Shown in pieces: positions 15,978-23,543 of a stretch of 64,000 bases of DNA. Positions within the stretch are counted from its first letter, which is position 1; each line of letters starts with the position of its first letter. Origin of the DNA: Streptomyces violaceusniger Tu 4113 (GTDB taxonomy: Bacteria; Actinomycetota; Actinomycetes; Streptomycetales; Streptomycetaceae). Location of the stretch: positions 1,116,001 through 1,180,000 of the forward strand of contig NC_015957.1 in NCBI RefSeq assembly GCF_000147815.2, in the 5' to 3' direction. The notes below the pieces were generated by a model, which saw only the letters and a list, made by a program, of their open reading frames with translations, had not been told where the DNA came from and did not search any database. The translations under genes were made by a program, and so were the position numbers.

Positions 15978-17911
15978 TGACGGCCATCACTTCGGCGGAC
16001 GCGACTGGTTCGGCGGAGACGACGCCCATCGTCTCGGTGGACGCCCTGTCCGTGGCCTACCGTTCGGGCGGGTCGGGCGGGCGCGAGGTGCCCGTCGTGG
16101 ACGAGGTGTCCCTGGAGGTCGGCCCCGGCCGGACGCTGGCCCTGGTCGGCGAGTCGGGCAGCGGCAAGTCGACGGTCGCCGCGACGCTTCTGGGACATCT
16201 GCGGCACGGATCGCGGCTGACCGGCGGACGGGTCGCCGTCGAGGGCAAGGACGTCTTCGCGCTCTCCGCGCGGGAGCTGCGGCGGTTGCGCGGCGGTACG
16301 GTCGCGATGGTCTCCCAGAACGCGGGCCACGCCCTGACACCGAGCATGCGCATCGGACGGCAGATCGCGGAGGCGGGCGGCGAGGTGCCCGTCACGGACC
16401 TGCTGGAGCAGGTCAGGCTGCCGCGCCCGCGCGAACTCGCCCGCCGCTATCCGCATGAACTCTCCGGCGGACAACAGCAGCGCGTGGCCATCGCCATGGC
16501 CATCGCGGCCCGCCCCAAGGTGCTCGTCCTGGACGAGCCCACCACCGGCCTCGACGTGATCACCCAGCGCGGGGTGCTGGACCTGATCGGCGCCCTGCGC
16601 GAGGAACTCGGCCTCGCCGCCGTCCTGGTCAGCCACGACCTCGGCGTGGTCGCGCACATGGCCGACGAGGTGTGCGTGCTGCGCGCCGGACGGGTCGTCG
16701 AGGCCGCCCCCACCCGGCGGCTCTTCGCCGCCCCCGCCGACCCGTACACCCGCCGCCTGCTGGCCAGCGTCCCGCGCGTCGCGGACGCCGGGCTGGCACT
16801 GGTGGGCGAGGACGGCACACGCGAGATCCGGCCCCGGGCCGAGGTGCCCGCGGACGCGGCCGAGGCGCTGGACGTACGGGAAGTGACGATCGACTACGGC
16901 ACCAGCCGCGCCGTGGACGGGGTCTCCTTCAGCGTGCGGCGGGGGGAGGTGCTGGCGCTGGTCGGCGAGTCGGGGAGTGGCAAGTCGACGATCGCGTGGT
17001 CGCTGGCGGGACTGCGGGGGGCGTCGGGCGGGACGATGAGGGCTGGGGTGGGGGATGCGGTGGGCGGTGCGTCTGGGGATGCGGCGGTCGGCGCGTCCGG
17101 GGGTGTGACGGGGGTTGCGTCGGGCGGTGGGGCGGGGGCTGTGTCGGAGGGTGCGTCCGAGGACGCGTCGGGCGGTGCGGCGAGGGTTGCGTCGGGGAGT
17201 GCGTCGGGCGGTGCGTCCGGCGGTGATCTGGGTGCCCCCGCGCGGCGGCGTCCGCTTGCCCTGCGCCGCACCGTGCAGCTCGTCTTCCAGAACGCGGACA
17301 CCTCGCTCAATCCGCGGCGTTCGGTGGGCGATGCGATACGGCGGCCCCTGCGCTTCTTCGGCTCGGCGGGGTCGAGGGGCGAGGCGGCCTCGCGGGCCCG
17401 GCGGCTCATCGCCGACGTCCGCCTCGACCCCGACTTCGCCGACCGGCTGCCCGCGCAACTGTCGGGCGGCCAGCGCCAGCGGATCGGGATCGCGCGGGCG
17501 CTGGCCGGGGAGCCGGAGGTGCTGATCGCGGACGAGATCACGACGGCGCTGGATGTCTCGGTACAGGCCGATGTGTTGCGGCTGCTGGACGATCTGCGCC
17601 GCGAGCGGGAGTTGGCGTGCCTGTTCATCAGCCACGACCTGGCGGTGGTGCGGGGGATCGCGGACCGGGTGGTGGTGCTGCGGCAGGGGGTGGTGGTGGA
17701 GGAGGGGCCCACGGACGCGGTGTTCGAGGGGCCGGGGCATCCGTATACGCGGGCGTTGATGGCAGCGGCGCTGGAGCCGGATCCGGAGGCGGAGGGGGCT
17801 GCGGCCTCGGCCCCGGCCGAGGAGTGGGCGGACGCCGCCGAGCCGGGGGCGGTGTGGGATGAGCTGGGCGGGGGCCACCGGGTACGCAGGTGGCGGCCGA
17901 CGGATGGCTAG
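15977..17911 (+). CDS. Fused DppD-DppF type dual ATPase of the peptide importer
   Basis: A 644-aa cytoplasmic protein with two ABC nucleotide-binding domains, energising the importer encoded just upstream. Domain 1 (~20-290): Walker A GESGSGKST, signature LSGGQQQRVAIAMA, Walker B VLVLDEPTTGLD. Domain 2 (~300-620): GESGSGKST, QNADTSLNPRRSV (Q loop), LSGGQRQRIGIARAL, VLIADEITTALD. Oddity: about 75 residues of Gly/Ala/Ser/Val repeats (residues ~350-425, bases ~17030-17250) are inserted between Walker A and the Q loop of domain 2, with weaker third-position GC than the rest. The last codon and stop overlap the left arm of a MITE-like inverted repeat (17910). Confidence 0.93.
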   Translation: MTAITSADATGSAETTPIVSVDALSVAYRSGGSGGREVPVVDEVSLEVGPGRTLALVGESGSGKSTVAATLLGHLRHGSRLTGGRVAVEGKDVFALSARELRRLRGGTVAMVSQNAGHALTPSMRIGRQIAEAGGEVPVTDLLEQVRLPRPRELARRYPHELSGGQQQRVAIAMAIAARPKVLVLDEPTTGLDVITQRGVLDLIGALREELGLAAVLVSHDLGVVAHMADEVCVLRAGRVVEAAPTRRLFAAPADPYTRRLLASVPRVADAGLALVGEDGTREIRPRAEVPADAAEALDVREVTIDYGTSRAVDGVSFSVRRGEVLALVGESGSGKSTIAWSLAGLRGASGGTMRAGVGDAVGGASGDAAVGASGGVTGVASGGGAGAVSEGASEDASGGAARVASGSASGGASGGDLGAPARRRPLALRRTVQLVFQNADTSLNPRRSVGDAIRRPLRFFGSAGSRGEAASRARRLIADVRLDPDFADRLPAQLSGGQRQRIGIARALAGEPEVLIADEITTALDVSVQADVLRLLDDLRRERELACLFISHDLAVVRGIADRVVVLRQGVVVEEGPTDAVFEGPGHPYTRALMAAALEPDPEAEGAAASAPAEEWADAAEPGAVWDELGGGHRVRRWRPTDG

Positions 17912-18119
17912 CCCCCACCCCGCCCCTTCCCGATACCGGGGCCGGCCCCGCCCCCCGTGGGGAGCGCCCCTTGAGGTCTCGCCGCCGGGTGCGGGCCGGT
18001 GGGCGGGTTGTGCCCACCCGTTCCGCGAGCTGCGCGCGGCGCAGTTCAAGCCCCTCCGGCGATTGAGGAGCGGGGTCCGGGGCGGAGCCCCGGTTTCGGG
18101 AAGGGGCGGGGTGGGGGCT
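17910..18119. mobile_element. MITE-like 210-bp unit with 33-bp terminal inverted repeats
   Basis: The arms 17910-17942 and 18087-18119 are inverted copies matching at 32 of 33 positions. The right arm is part of a segment beginning AAGCCCCTCCGGCGATTGAG, a type of GC-rich repeat I have often seen in Streptomyces intergenic regions. The interior has no ORF of its own. The element supplies the last bases of the ABC ATPase stop codon. Whether it moved as a transposon or is a structured intergenic repeat cannot be decided here. Confidence 0.7.
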
Positions 18120-18126
18120 CGCCCGC

Positions 18127-18211
18127 CGCAGGCGCACCCGATCCGCAGGCGCACCCGATCCGCAGGCGCACCCGACCCGCAGCCGCACCCGACCCGCAGC
18201 CGCATCCGACC
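18127..18211. repeat. 17-bp tandem repeat, five copies
   Basis: Five head-to-tail units of CGCAGSCGCAYCCGAYC (starting at 18127, 18144, 18161, 18178 and 18195), directly beside the MITE-like unit and 55 bases before the cocE-like gene. The unit length is not a multiple of three, arguing against coding. Confidence 0.9.
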
Positions 18212-18265
18212 CGCAGCAACAACCCACCCCCGCCCCACACCCAACCCCACCCCGTAAGGAGAGGC

Positions 18266-20278
18266 GTGAAGTACCGCGAGACCTTCGCCCGCGAAGTGCG
18301 CGTCGAGGACGTATGGATCCCCACCCGGGACGGGCAAACGCGGCTGCACGCACGCATCTGGCGCCCGACCGACGCCGAGACCGCCCCCGTCCCCGCCCTC
18401 CTCGAATACCTCCCGTACCGCAAGAGCGACTGGACCGCACCCCGCGACGCCCAGCGCCACCCCTGGTACGCCGGGCACGGCTACGCCTCCGTACGAGTCG
18501 ATCTGCGCGGCAGCGGCGACTCCGAGGGCGTGATGCTCGACGAGTACACCGCGACCGAGCTCGCCGACGGCGTCGACGTCGTCAACTGGCTCGCGGAGCA
18601 GCCCTGGTGCACCGGCAAGGTGGGGATGTTCGGGATCTCCTGGGGCGGGTTCAACTCCCTCCAGATCGCCGCCCTGCGCCCCGAGCCGCTGAAGGCGATC
18701 GTCACCGTCTGCTCCACCGACGACCGTTACGACAACGACGTCCACTACACCGGCGGCGCCGTCCTCGGCATCGACATGCTCGCCTGGGCCGGGACGATGC
18801 TGGCGTTCACCGCCCGCCCCCCGCACCCCACCTCGGTCGGCGAGGACCGCTGGCTGCCCATGTGGCGGGAGCGGCTCGACGCGCTCGAGCCGTATCTGCA
18901 CACCTGGCTCGCCCACCAGGAGCGGGACGACTACTGGCGGCACGGCAGCGTCTGCGAGGACTACGGCGCGATCGAGGCCGCCGTGCTCGCGGTCGGCGGC
19001 TGGGCCGATCCGTACCGGGACACCGTGCTGCGCCTGCTGGCACACCTCGACGCGCCCGTGCGCGGGCTCATCGGCCCGTGGTCGCATCAGTACCCGGACC
19101 GGGGGCTGCCGCCGGGCCCGGCGATCGGCTTCCTGCAGGAGACCCTGCGCTGGTGGGATCACTGGCTGAAGGACGAGCCCACCGGCGTGCTGGACGAGCC
19201 GCCGCTGCGCGCCTGGATCAACGAGCCCGTACCGCCCGCCACCTGGTACGACACCATGCCCGGCCGCTGGGTCGGCGAGGACGCCTGGCCGTCGCCGTCC
19301 GTCACCTGGGACGAACGCCCCCTCGGCGGCCCCGCCGACGAGCCGGTGATCGTCCGCTCGCCGCTGCACACCGGGCTGGACGCGGGCCGCTTCTTCCCCT
19401 TCGGCAACGCCACCGATCTGCCGCCCGACCAGCGCGAGGAGGACGGCCGCTCGGTCCGCTTCGACTCACAGCCGTTGACAGAGCGGGTGGAAATCCTGGG
19501 CCGTCCCCGCGTACGGCTACGCCTGGACAGCGCCACCCCACGCGCCCATGTCATCGCCCGCGTCTGCGATGTGGCGCCCGACGGCTCGTCCACCCTCGTC
19601 ACCCGTGGGGTGCTCAACCTCTTGTCGAGGAAGGGGCGGGACAAGGCCGTGGAGTGGCAGCCAGGGCGCGAAGAGGACGTGGAGTTCGAGCTGAACGCCA
19701 CCGGCTACGCCTTCCCGCCCGGCCACCGGATCCGGGTCGCCGTCTCCGACGCGTACTGGCCGTGGGTCTGGCCGCACGGCGAGCGCGGCCGGCTGACCGT
19801 ACGGCCCGGGGACAGCGCACTGCTGCTGCCCGTACGGGATCCGGGCGCCGACGCGGGCCGCCCGCCCATCGTCTTCGAGGAGCCCGAGCAGGCCGTGCCG
19901 CTCGCCGTGACCGTCGACCCGCCCGCCGAACCACGCCCCGAGCGGACCGTCACCCACGATGTGGCCACGGGCGAGTGGGTACTGGACGTGGACCCCAATT
20001 ACGGCGGCTCCCGCACCTATCCCGACGGTCTGCGCTACGAGGAGAGCGCCCGCGAGACGTACCGCATCCGCTCCGACGATCCGCTGTCGGCCGTGGCAAG
20101 CTCTCGGTGGACCATCCGGCTGCGGCGCGGGGCCTGGGCCGCGGAGGTCGTCACCGCCGTGGAACTGCGTGCCACGGCGGAGGAATTCATCATGGACAGC
20201 AGCATCGAGGCACGGGCGAACGGAGAGACAGTGGCCACGCGCGCATGGCACCACACCACGCCGAGGACTTCCGCGTGA
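18266..20278 (+). CDS. CocE/NonD family hydrolase (X-Pro dipeptidyl-peptidase-like)
   Basis: A 670-aa serine hydrolase. The alpha/beta fold begins with VRVEDVWIPTRDGQTRLHAR. The oxyanion region has LLEYLPYRKSDW, the nucleophile elbow is GISWGG (Ser near residue 124), and the likely acid and base are in GWADPYRDT and GPWSHQYPD. The C-terminal ~230 residues form the jelly-roll X-Pro C domain (ATPRAHVIARVCDVAPDG; GHRIRVAVSDAYWPW). Family members cleave Xaa-Pro peptides or ester/amide bonds such as in cocaine. No signal peptide, so cytoplasmic. GTG 18266 follows AAGGAGAG. Stop overlaps the next gene by 4 bases (GTGA), and the gene follows a peptide importer. Confidence 0.92.
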   Translation: MKYRETFAREVRVEDVWIPTRDGQTRLHARIWRPTDAETAPVPALLEYLPYRKSDWTAPRDAQRHPWYAGHGYASVRVDLRGSGDSEGVMLDEYTATELADGVDVVNWLAEQPWCTGKVGMFGISWGGFNSLQIAALRPEPLKAIVTVCSTDDRYDNDVHYTGGAVLGIDMLAWAGTMLAFTARPPHPTSVGEDRWLPMWRERLDALEPYLHTWLAHQERDDYWRHGSVCEDYGAIEAAVLAVGGWADPYRDTVLRLLAHLDAPVRGLIGPWSHQYPDRGLPPGPAIGFLQETLRWWDHWLKDEPTGVLDEPPLRAWINEPVPPATWYDTMPGRWVGEDAWPSPSVTWDERPLGGPADEPVIVRSPLHTGLDAGRFFPFGNATDLPPDQREEDGRSVRFDSQPLTERVEILGRPRVRLRLDSATPRAHVIARVCDVAPDGSSTLVTRGVLNLLSRKGRDKAVEWQPGREEDVEFELNATGYAFPPGHRIRVAVSDAYWPWVWPHGERGRLTVRPGDSALLLPVRDPGADAGRPPIVFEEPEQAVPLAVTVDPPAEPRPERTVTHDVATGEWVLDVDPNYGGSRTYPDGLRYEESARETYRIRSDDPLSAVASSRWTIRLRRGAWAAEVVTAVELRATAEEFIMDSSIEARANGETVATRAWHHTTPRTSA

Positions 20279-20913
20279 CGTCCCCCGCCGAACGCCGCCC
20301 CCCGCGCCGCGCCGTCGAGGCCTCGCGCCGGACCCGGCAGCCCACCGAGGTGCGCCGCCGCCTCATCGTGGAGGCCGCCGTTCCGCTGATCGCGGAGCGC
20401 GGCACCAAGGGGGTCGGGGTGCGCGAGGTGGCGGCCGCGGCCGAGGTCTCGGTCGGCACGGTCACGTACCACTTCGAGAGCGTGCAGGAAGTCCTCTCCG
20501 AGGCGATGGTGCTGCACATCGAGCGCTACTACGCCGCGTTGAGCGAGGCCGCCGCGACGGCCACCAGCGGCGCGGAGGGGCTGCGGCTGCTCATCGACGC
20601 GCTCTTCACGGACGACACGGACCAGCACTGGCGGATGTGGTTCGACTACTGGAACGCGGGCGAACGCGACGAGTCCTTCGCCCGTGGCCAGGCCGAGCGC
20701 TACGAGGCATGGCACGGCGAGATCCAGTCCCTGGTCGAACGGGGCCGGGACGAGGGCGACTTCGTATGCGACGACCCGGCCGACTTCGCCCTCCGCTTCT
20801 CCGCCCTGGCCGACGGCCTGGCCCTGCGCCGCCTGCGCCAGGCCCCCGCCCTGACCGTGGCGGACGCCCGCCGCCACCTGCGCCGCTTCGTGGCGGCGGA
20901 GCTGGAGGGCTGA
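20275..20913 (+). CDS. TetR family regulator (BetI-like C-terminus)
   Basis: A 212-aa repressor. The helix-turn-helix is around residues 30-80: RRRLIVEAAVPLIAERGTKG, then VREVAAAAEVSVGTVTYHF. The C-terminal part, with MWFDYWNAGERDESFARGQ, resembles the BetI/TetR_C_6 type. Translational coupling (GTGA) to the hydrolase gene suggests it autoregulates that two-gene unit and perhaps the upstream importer. The ligand is unknown. Confidence 0.9.
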   Translation: MTSPAERRPPRRAVEASRRTRQPTEVRRRLIVEAAVPLIAERGTKGVGVREVAAAAEVSVGTVTYHFESVQEVLSEAMVLHIERYYAALSEAAATATSGAEGLRLLIDALFTDDTDQHWRMWFDYWNAGERDESFARGQAERYEAWHGEIQSLVERGRDEGDFVCDDPADFALRFSALADGLALRRLRQAPALTVADARRHLRRFVAAELEG

Positions 20914-20933
20914 GCGGAAAGTGTCCCGCCCCT

Positions 20934-20957
20934 CCCGGCACCGGTACCTGTGCCGGG
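20934..20957. terminator. Hairpin terminator between convergent genes
   Basis: CCCGGCAC and GTGCCGGG form an 8-bp stem with an 8-base loop, about 20 bases after the tetR stop and 19 bases before the PASTA gene end at 20976. It could serve both directions. Confidence 0.6.
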
Positions 20958-20975
20958 GGGACAGGGCGCCTCAGG

Positions 20976-21497
20976 TCACCCGGCGCAGAGGATCAGGCTG
21001 ATACTGGCGCCTCTGGGCACGGCGTTCGGGCTGTGGGGGGAGACCTCGACGACCGTGCCCGGCTTGCCGTTCTTGCCGCAGTCCACCTCGCTGACCTTGC
21101 CGAGCTTGAGCTGCGACTTCAGTAGCTGCTGCTTGGCGAAGTCCAGACTGAGCCCCCCGAAGTCGAGCTTGTACTTGCTGTCCTCCAGCACGACGTAGGC
21201 GGCTTCGGGGTCGGCGGCTTCGGGGGCGGCGGTCACGGTGCCGGCGGCGGCGGGCTTCGAGGTGTCCGAACCGCCGTTGATGGAGGCCAGGGCGGTGCCG
21301 CCGCCGACCACGACGAGGGCGGTGGCGATGCCCGCGATGGCCGTGGCCCGCTTACGACGGGTCTTGCGCACAATGCCGGCCGTGTCGAAGTCCGGCGCCT
21401 CGGCCGCGTTCACAAAGTCGTTCATGGCGTTCACCAATTCCTCTTCGAAGGGCGTAGAACCGGTGCAGCCGGGAGGCCGCGAACCATGCGAGGTCAT
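20976..21497 (-). CDS. Membrane protein with one extracytoplasmic PASTA domain
   Basis: A 173-aa protein: about 60 cytoplasmic residues, a single transmembrane segment (AIAGIATALVVVGGGTALAS), a Lys/Ala/Pro linker, and a C-terminal PASTA-like module (LDFAKQQLLKSQLKLGKVSE ... PGTVVEVSPHSPNAVPRG ... ISLILCAG). PASTA domains bind peptidoglycan or beta-lactams in other proteins. The ATG overlaps the stop of the ECF sigma gene (ATGA) and follows GGAAGGA. The topology and coupling suggest an envelope-sensing partner or anti-sigma factor, although no zinc anti-sigma motif (HxxxCxxC) is present. Confidence 0.82.
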   Translation of the reverse strand: MTSHGSRPPGCTGSTPFEEELVNAMNDFVNAAEAPDFDTAGIVRKTRRKRATAIAGIATALVVVGGGTALASINGGSDTSKPAAAGTVTAAPEAADPEAAYVVLEDSKYKLDFGGLSLDFAKQQLLKSQLKLGKVSEVDCGKNGKPGTVVEVSPHSPNAVPRGASISLILCAG

Positions 21498-22063
21498 CGG
21501 GTTCCTTCCGTGGGCTGCCTCGGTGAAGGGCCGGAAAGCGCGGGGAACTGGCTTCTGAGCTTGTCCATGCCACGGGAGAGCTGGGACCGCACAGTGCCGG
21601 GTGAGATGCCCAGGTCCGCCGCGATCTCGGCATCGGACAGATCGTGGAAGTACCGCAGCACCACGACCGTGCGCATGCGCATCGGCAGACACTGAAGGGC
21701 GCGGACCAACTGGTCCCTGCTGTCGATACGCCCGTACTCGTCCCCGGCAACCGCCCGCTCACCGCTGTCCTGATGCGGAACCATGCGGCGGAACCTCCGC
21801 CACCGGTCATTGGCGAGGTTCACCATGATCCGCCGAACGTAGGCGTCCGGAGCATCCTTGGCGGCGATCGTGCGCCACTTACGGCAGGCCCGCTCCAGCG
21901 TCTCCTGGACCAGGTCCTCCGCCGCCTCACGGTTCCCCGTCAAGACAAGGGCACCGCGGAACAACGCGGCCGACCGCGTCGCGACGAAACCATGGAAGTC
22001 CATCTCCGCCGAACCGGCCTCGGTGAGGCTCGTTCTCAGCTTCCACTCAGTTGCCAGATCCAC
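21494..22063 (-). CDS. SigE-family ECF RNA polymerase sigma factor
   Basis: A 189-aa ECF sigma factor. Region 2: FVATRSAALFRGALVLTGNR and AEDLVQETLERACRKW. Region 4: ALQCLPMRMRTVVVLRYFHD and ADLGISPGTVRSQLSRGM. The pattern matches the Streptomyces SigE-type group. GTG 22063 is preceded by GGGAGGA; an internal Met at codon 22 (MDFHGFVATR) is possible. It is co-translated with the PASTA membrane protein, so an envelope-linked regulon is a reasonable inference. Confidence 0.9.
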   Translation of the reverse strand: MDLATEWKLRTSLTEAGSAEMDFHGFVATRSAALFRGALVLTGNREAAEDLVQETLERACRKWRTIAAKDAPDAYVRRIMVNLANDRWRRFRRMVPHQDSGERAVAGDEYGRIDSRDQLVRALQCLPMRMRTVVVLRYFHDLSDAEIAADLGISPGTVRSQLSRGMDKLRSQFPALSGPSPRQPTEGTR

Positions 22064-22150
22064 ACGTCCTCCCTTCCTGTCATCCCTCCTTGACGGGGAG
22101 GCCCCTTCATCTGCTGCATGGCCACGATGAGAGCTGGGTCACAGGGGGAG

Positions 22151-22196
22151 ACGCGCGGCGGGTCCGCGACGCGCGGCGGGTCCGCGACGGGCGGCG
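22151..22196. repeat. 18-bp direct repeats beside a terminator
   Basis: ACGCGCGGCGGGTCCGCG occurs twice in tandem (22151-22168, 22169-22186), and a partial third copy begins at 22187. It lies between the lipoprotein terminator and the sigma-factor promoter. Confidence 0.8.
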
Positions 22197-22203
22197 AACA
22201 CGG

Positions 22204-22238
22204 CTGCGGCGGAGCCGCCGTAGGCAGCTCCGCCGCAG
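22204..22238 (-). terminator. Terminator of the lipoprotein gene
   Basis: CTGCGGCGGAGC and GCTCCGCCGCAG form a perfect 12-bp stem with an 11-base loop, 16 bases past the lipoprotein stop codon (22254) on the minus strand. Confidence 0.8.
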
Positions 22239-22253
22239 CGGTCGGGCAGGTGC

Positions 22254-22901
22254 TTACTGGTGGGCGCTGATCACACCGCCGGCGCTGAGCACGATGTACA
22301 CGCCGTTGGCGTCGAGCCCGGCGTCGTGCCCGTTCGCCTCCAGCGTGCCGTCCACCGAGCCCTCGTTGCCGATGATGTCCGCGCGGAAGTGGGCGTCGCC
22401 GACCTTTGTGACCTTGGCCGTCCAGCCGCCCGCGAGCTTGAACGTGCCCGGTCCGTTGTGCTCGCCGCCCATCCAGGAGTGAACCTCGCCGCCCAGCGTG
22501 AGCACGACGTACATGCCGTTGGCGTCGAGCCCGGCATCGCGCTGGTTCGTCTCCAGCGTGGCCAGGACGGCACCATCGTTGATGATCTTGAGGCGGTAGC
22601 GCTGGGTACCGAGCTTGTCGATCTTGGCCGTGCTGCCGTCCACCAAGGTCTGGTCGCCGGCTGCGGATGTCGGCTTGTCCGTAGCGCCCGTCTTGGCTTC
22701 GGGCTTGGCGTCGGAGCCCTTGGCTCCGGAGGAGGAGCCCCCGGTGCTGGACTCGGCGGAGGCCGCGGGCTTCTTCGTGCCGGTGTCGGCCGTGTCGTTG
22801 TTGCAGGCGGTCAGGCTGAGGCCGGCGGCTGCGATCAGGGCCGCGGCGGCGATGCGGATGGTGCGGCGACGAGCGGTGCGGACGGTGGTGTTGGCGTTCA
22901 T
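22254..22901 (-). CDS. Secreted lipoprotein with a duplicated C-terminal motif
   Basis: A 215-aa predicted lipoprotein. The signal peptide RRTIRIAAAALIAAAGLSLT is followed directly by the lipobox cysteine (LTAC, near residue 33), then a Ser/Thr/Lys-rich linker to ~residue 85. The remainder contains two related ~30-residue units with the shared pattern TLE-N-DAGLDANG-YVVL-GG (LETNQRDAGLDANGMYVVL and LEANGHDAGLDANGVYIVL), arguing for an internal duplication of a small beta-rich fold. I do not recognise a family. It is monocistronic with its own terminator. Confidence 0.75.
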   Translation of the reverse strand: MNANTTVRTARRRTIRIAAAALIAAAGLSLTACNNDTADTGTKKPAASAESSTGGSSSGAKGSDAKPEAKTGATDKPTSAAGDQTLVDGSTAKIDKLGTQRYRLKIINDGAVLATLETNQRDAGLDANGMYVVLTLGGEVHSWMGGEHNGPGTFKLAGGWTAKVTKVGDAHFRADIIGNEGSVDGTLEANGHDAGLDANGVYIVLSAGGVISAHQ

Positions 22902-23543
22902 TTCGAGTCCCCCGGGGGCAGTCGGTGACGTTGTTCTCTCGGTACGTCACCCACTCTGACCGGGGCCGCTACCGCAAGGCTGCCGCTCCGCTAACACCCC
23001 GCTAACACGGCCGTTAGCAGGGGAAGGACGCGCATATTGCCTCGACCCGTCAGGCGCGTCGCCATCCGCCCGAAAATCGATGGAGCCGCACTTCCGTGTG
23101 CCGGTACCGTGCTTCCGCCCACCGTCGCTCTGTCAAGGACATGCCGTTGTACACCAAGTGAGACACCCCAAGCGCTGATCCGTCGCGCGTCGCGCATATG
23201 CGGCGTGCTGCTTTTCGCTGTGGTCTTCTCACTGGAAGCGGTCAACTCTGTGTCCAAGAACTCTGTGTCCAAGAAGTGGGCTGTCGTGCCCCTCTGCCTC
23301 CCGATCAACGCCTGGTCCCTCGCGCTGCGCACCGGGTGCCGAGACACCACCGAGCTCCCCCCGGTCGTACGGCGCGATCGGCCGGCCTGGCAGTCGCCGT
23401 ACGGTCCGCCGCCGCGGCGGGCGCACCGCGGGCGGTGGGTGCCGGTGCCGGGGGTGGTCGGGGCTCGGTCCGCTGTGCGGCGCGGGTATCTGTGCGGGCG
23501 GTGCGACTGAGCGCCGAGTCCGGCGCCGATCGGATATCAGGAC
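22902..23543. other. Long intergenic region, 642 bp
   Basis: No convincing gene. Short overlapping open frames exist on both strands (22991-23350 minus, 23037-23510 plus) but lack family similarity, good ribosome-binding sites and Streptomyces codon bias; much of 23040-23320 has lower GC. An exact tandem duplication of AACTCTGTGTCCAAG lies at about 23244-23273. The promoter of the lipoprotein should lie in its left part. Confidence 0.5.

Noticed and set aside
22991..23510. Overlapping ORFs on both strands in the 22.9-23.5 kb spacer
   Set aside because: Neither has family similarity, a clear ribosome-binding site or normal codon bias; the repeat LDTEFLDTEL merely reflects the tandem duplication of AACTCTGTGTCCAAG.
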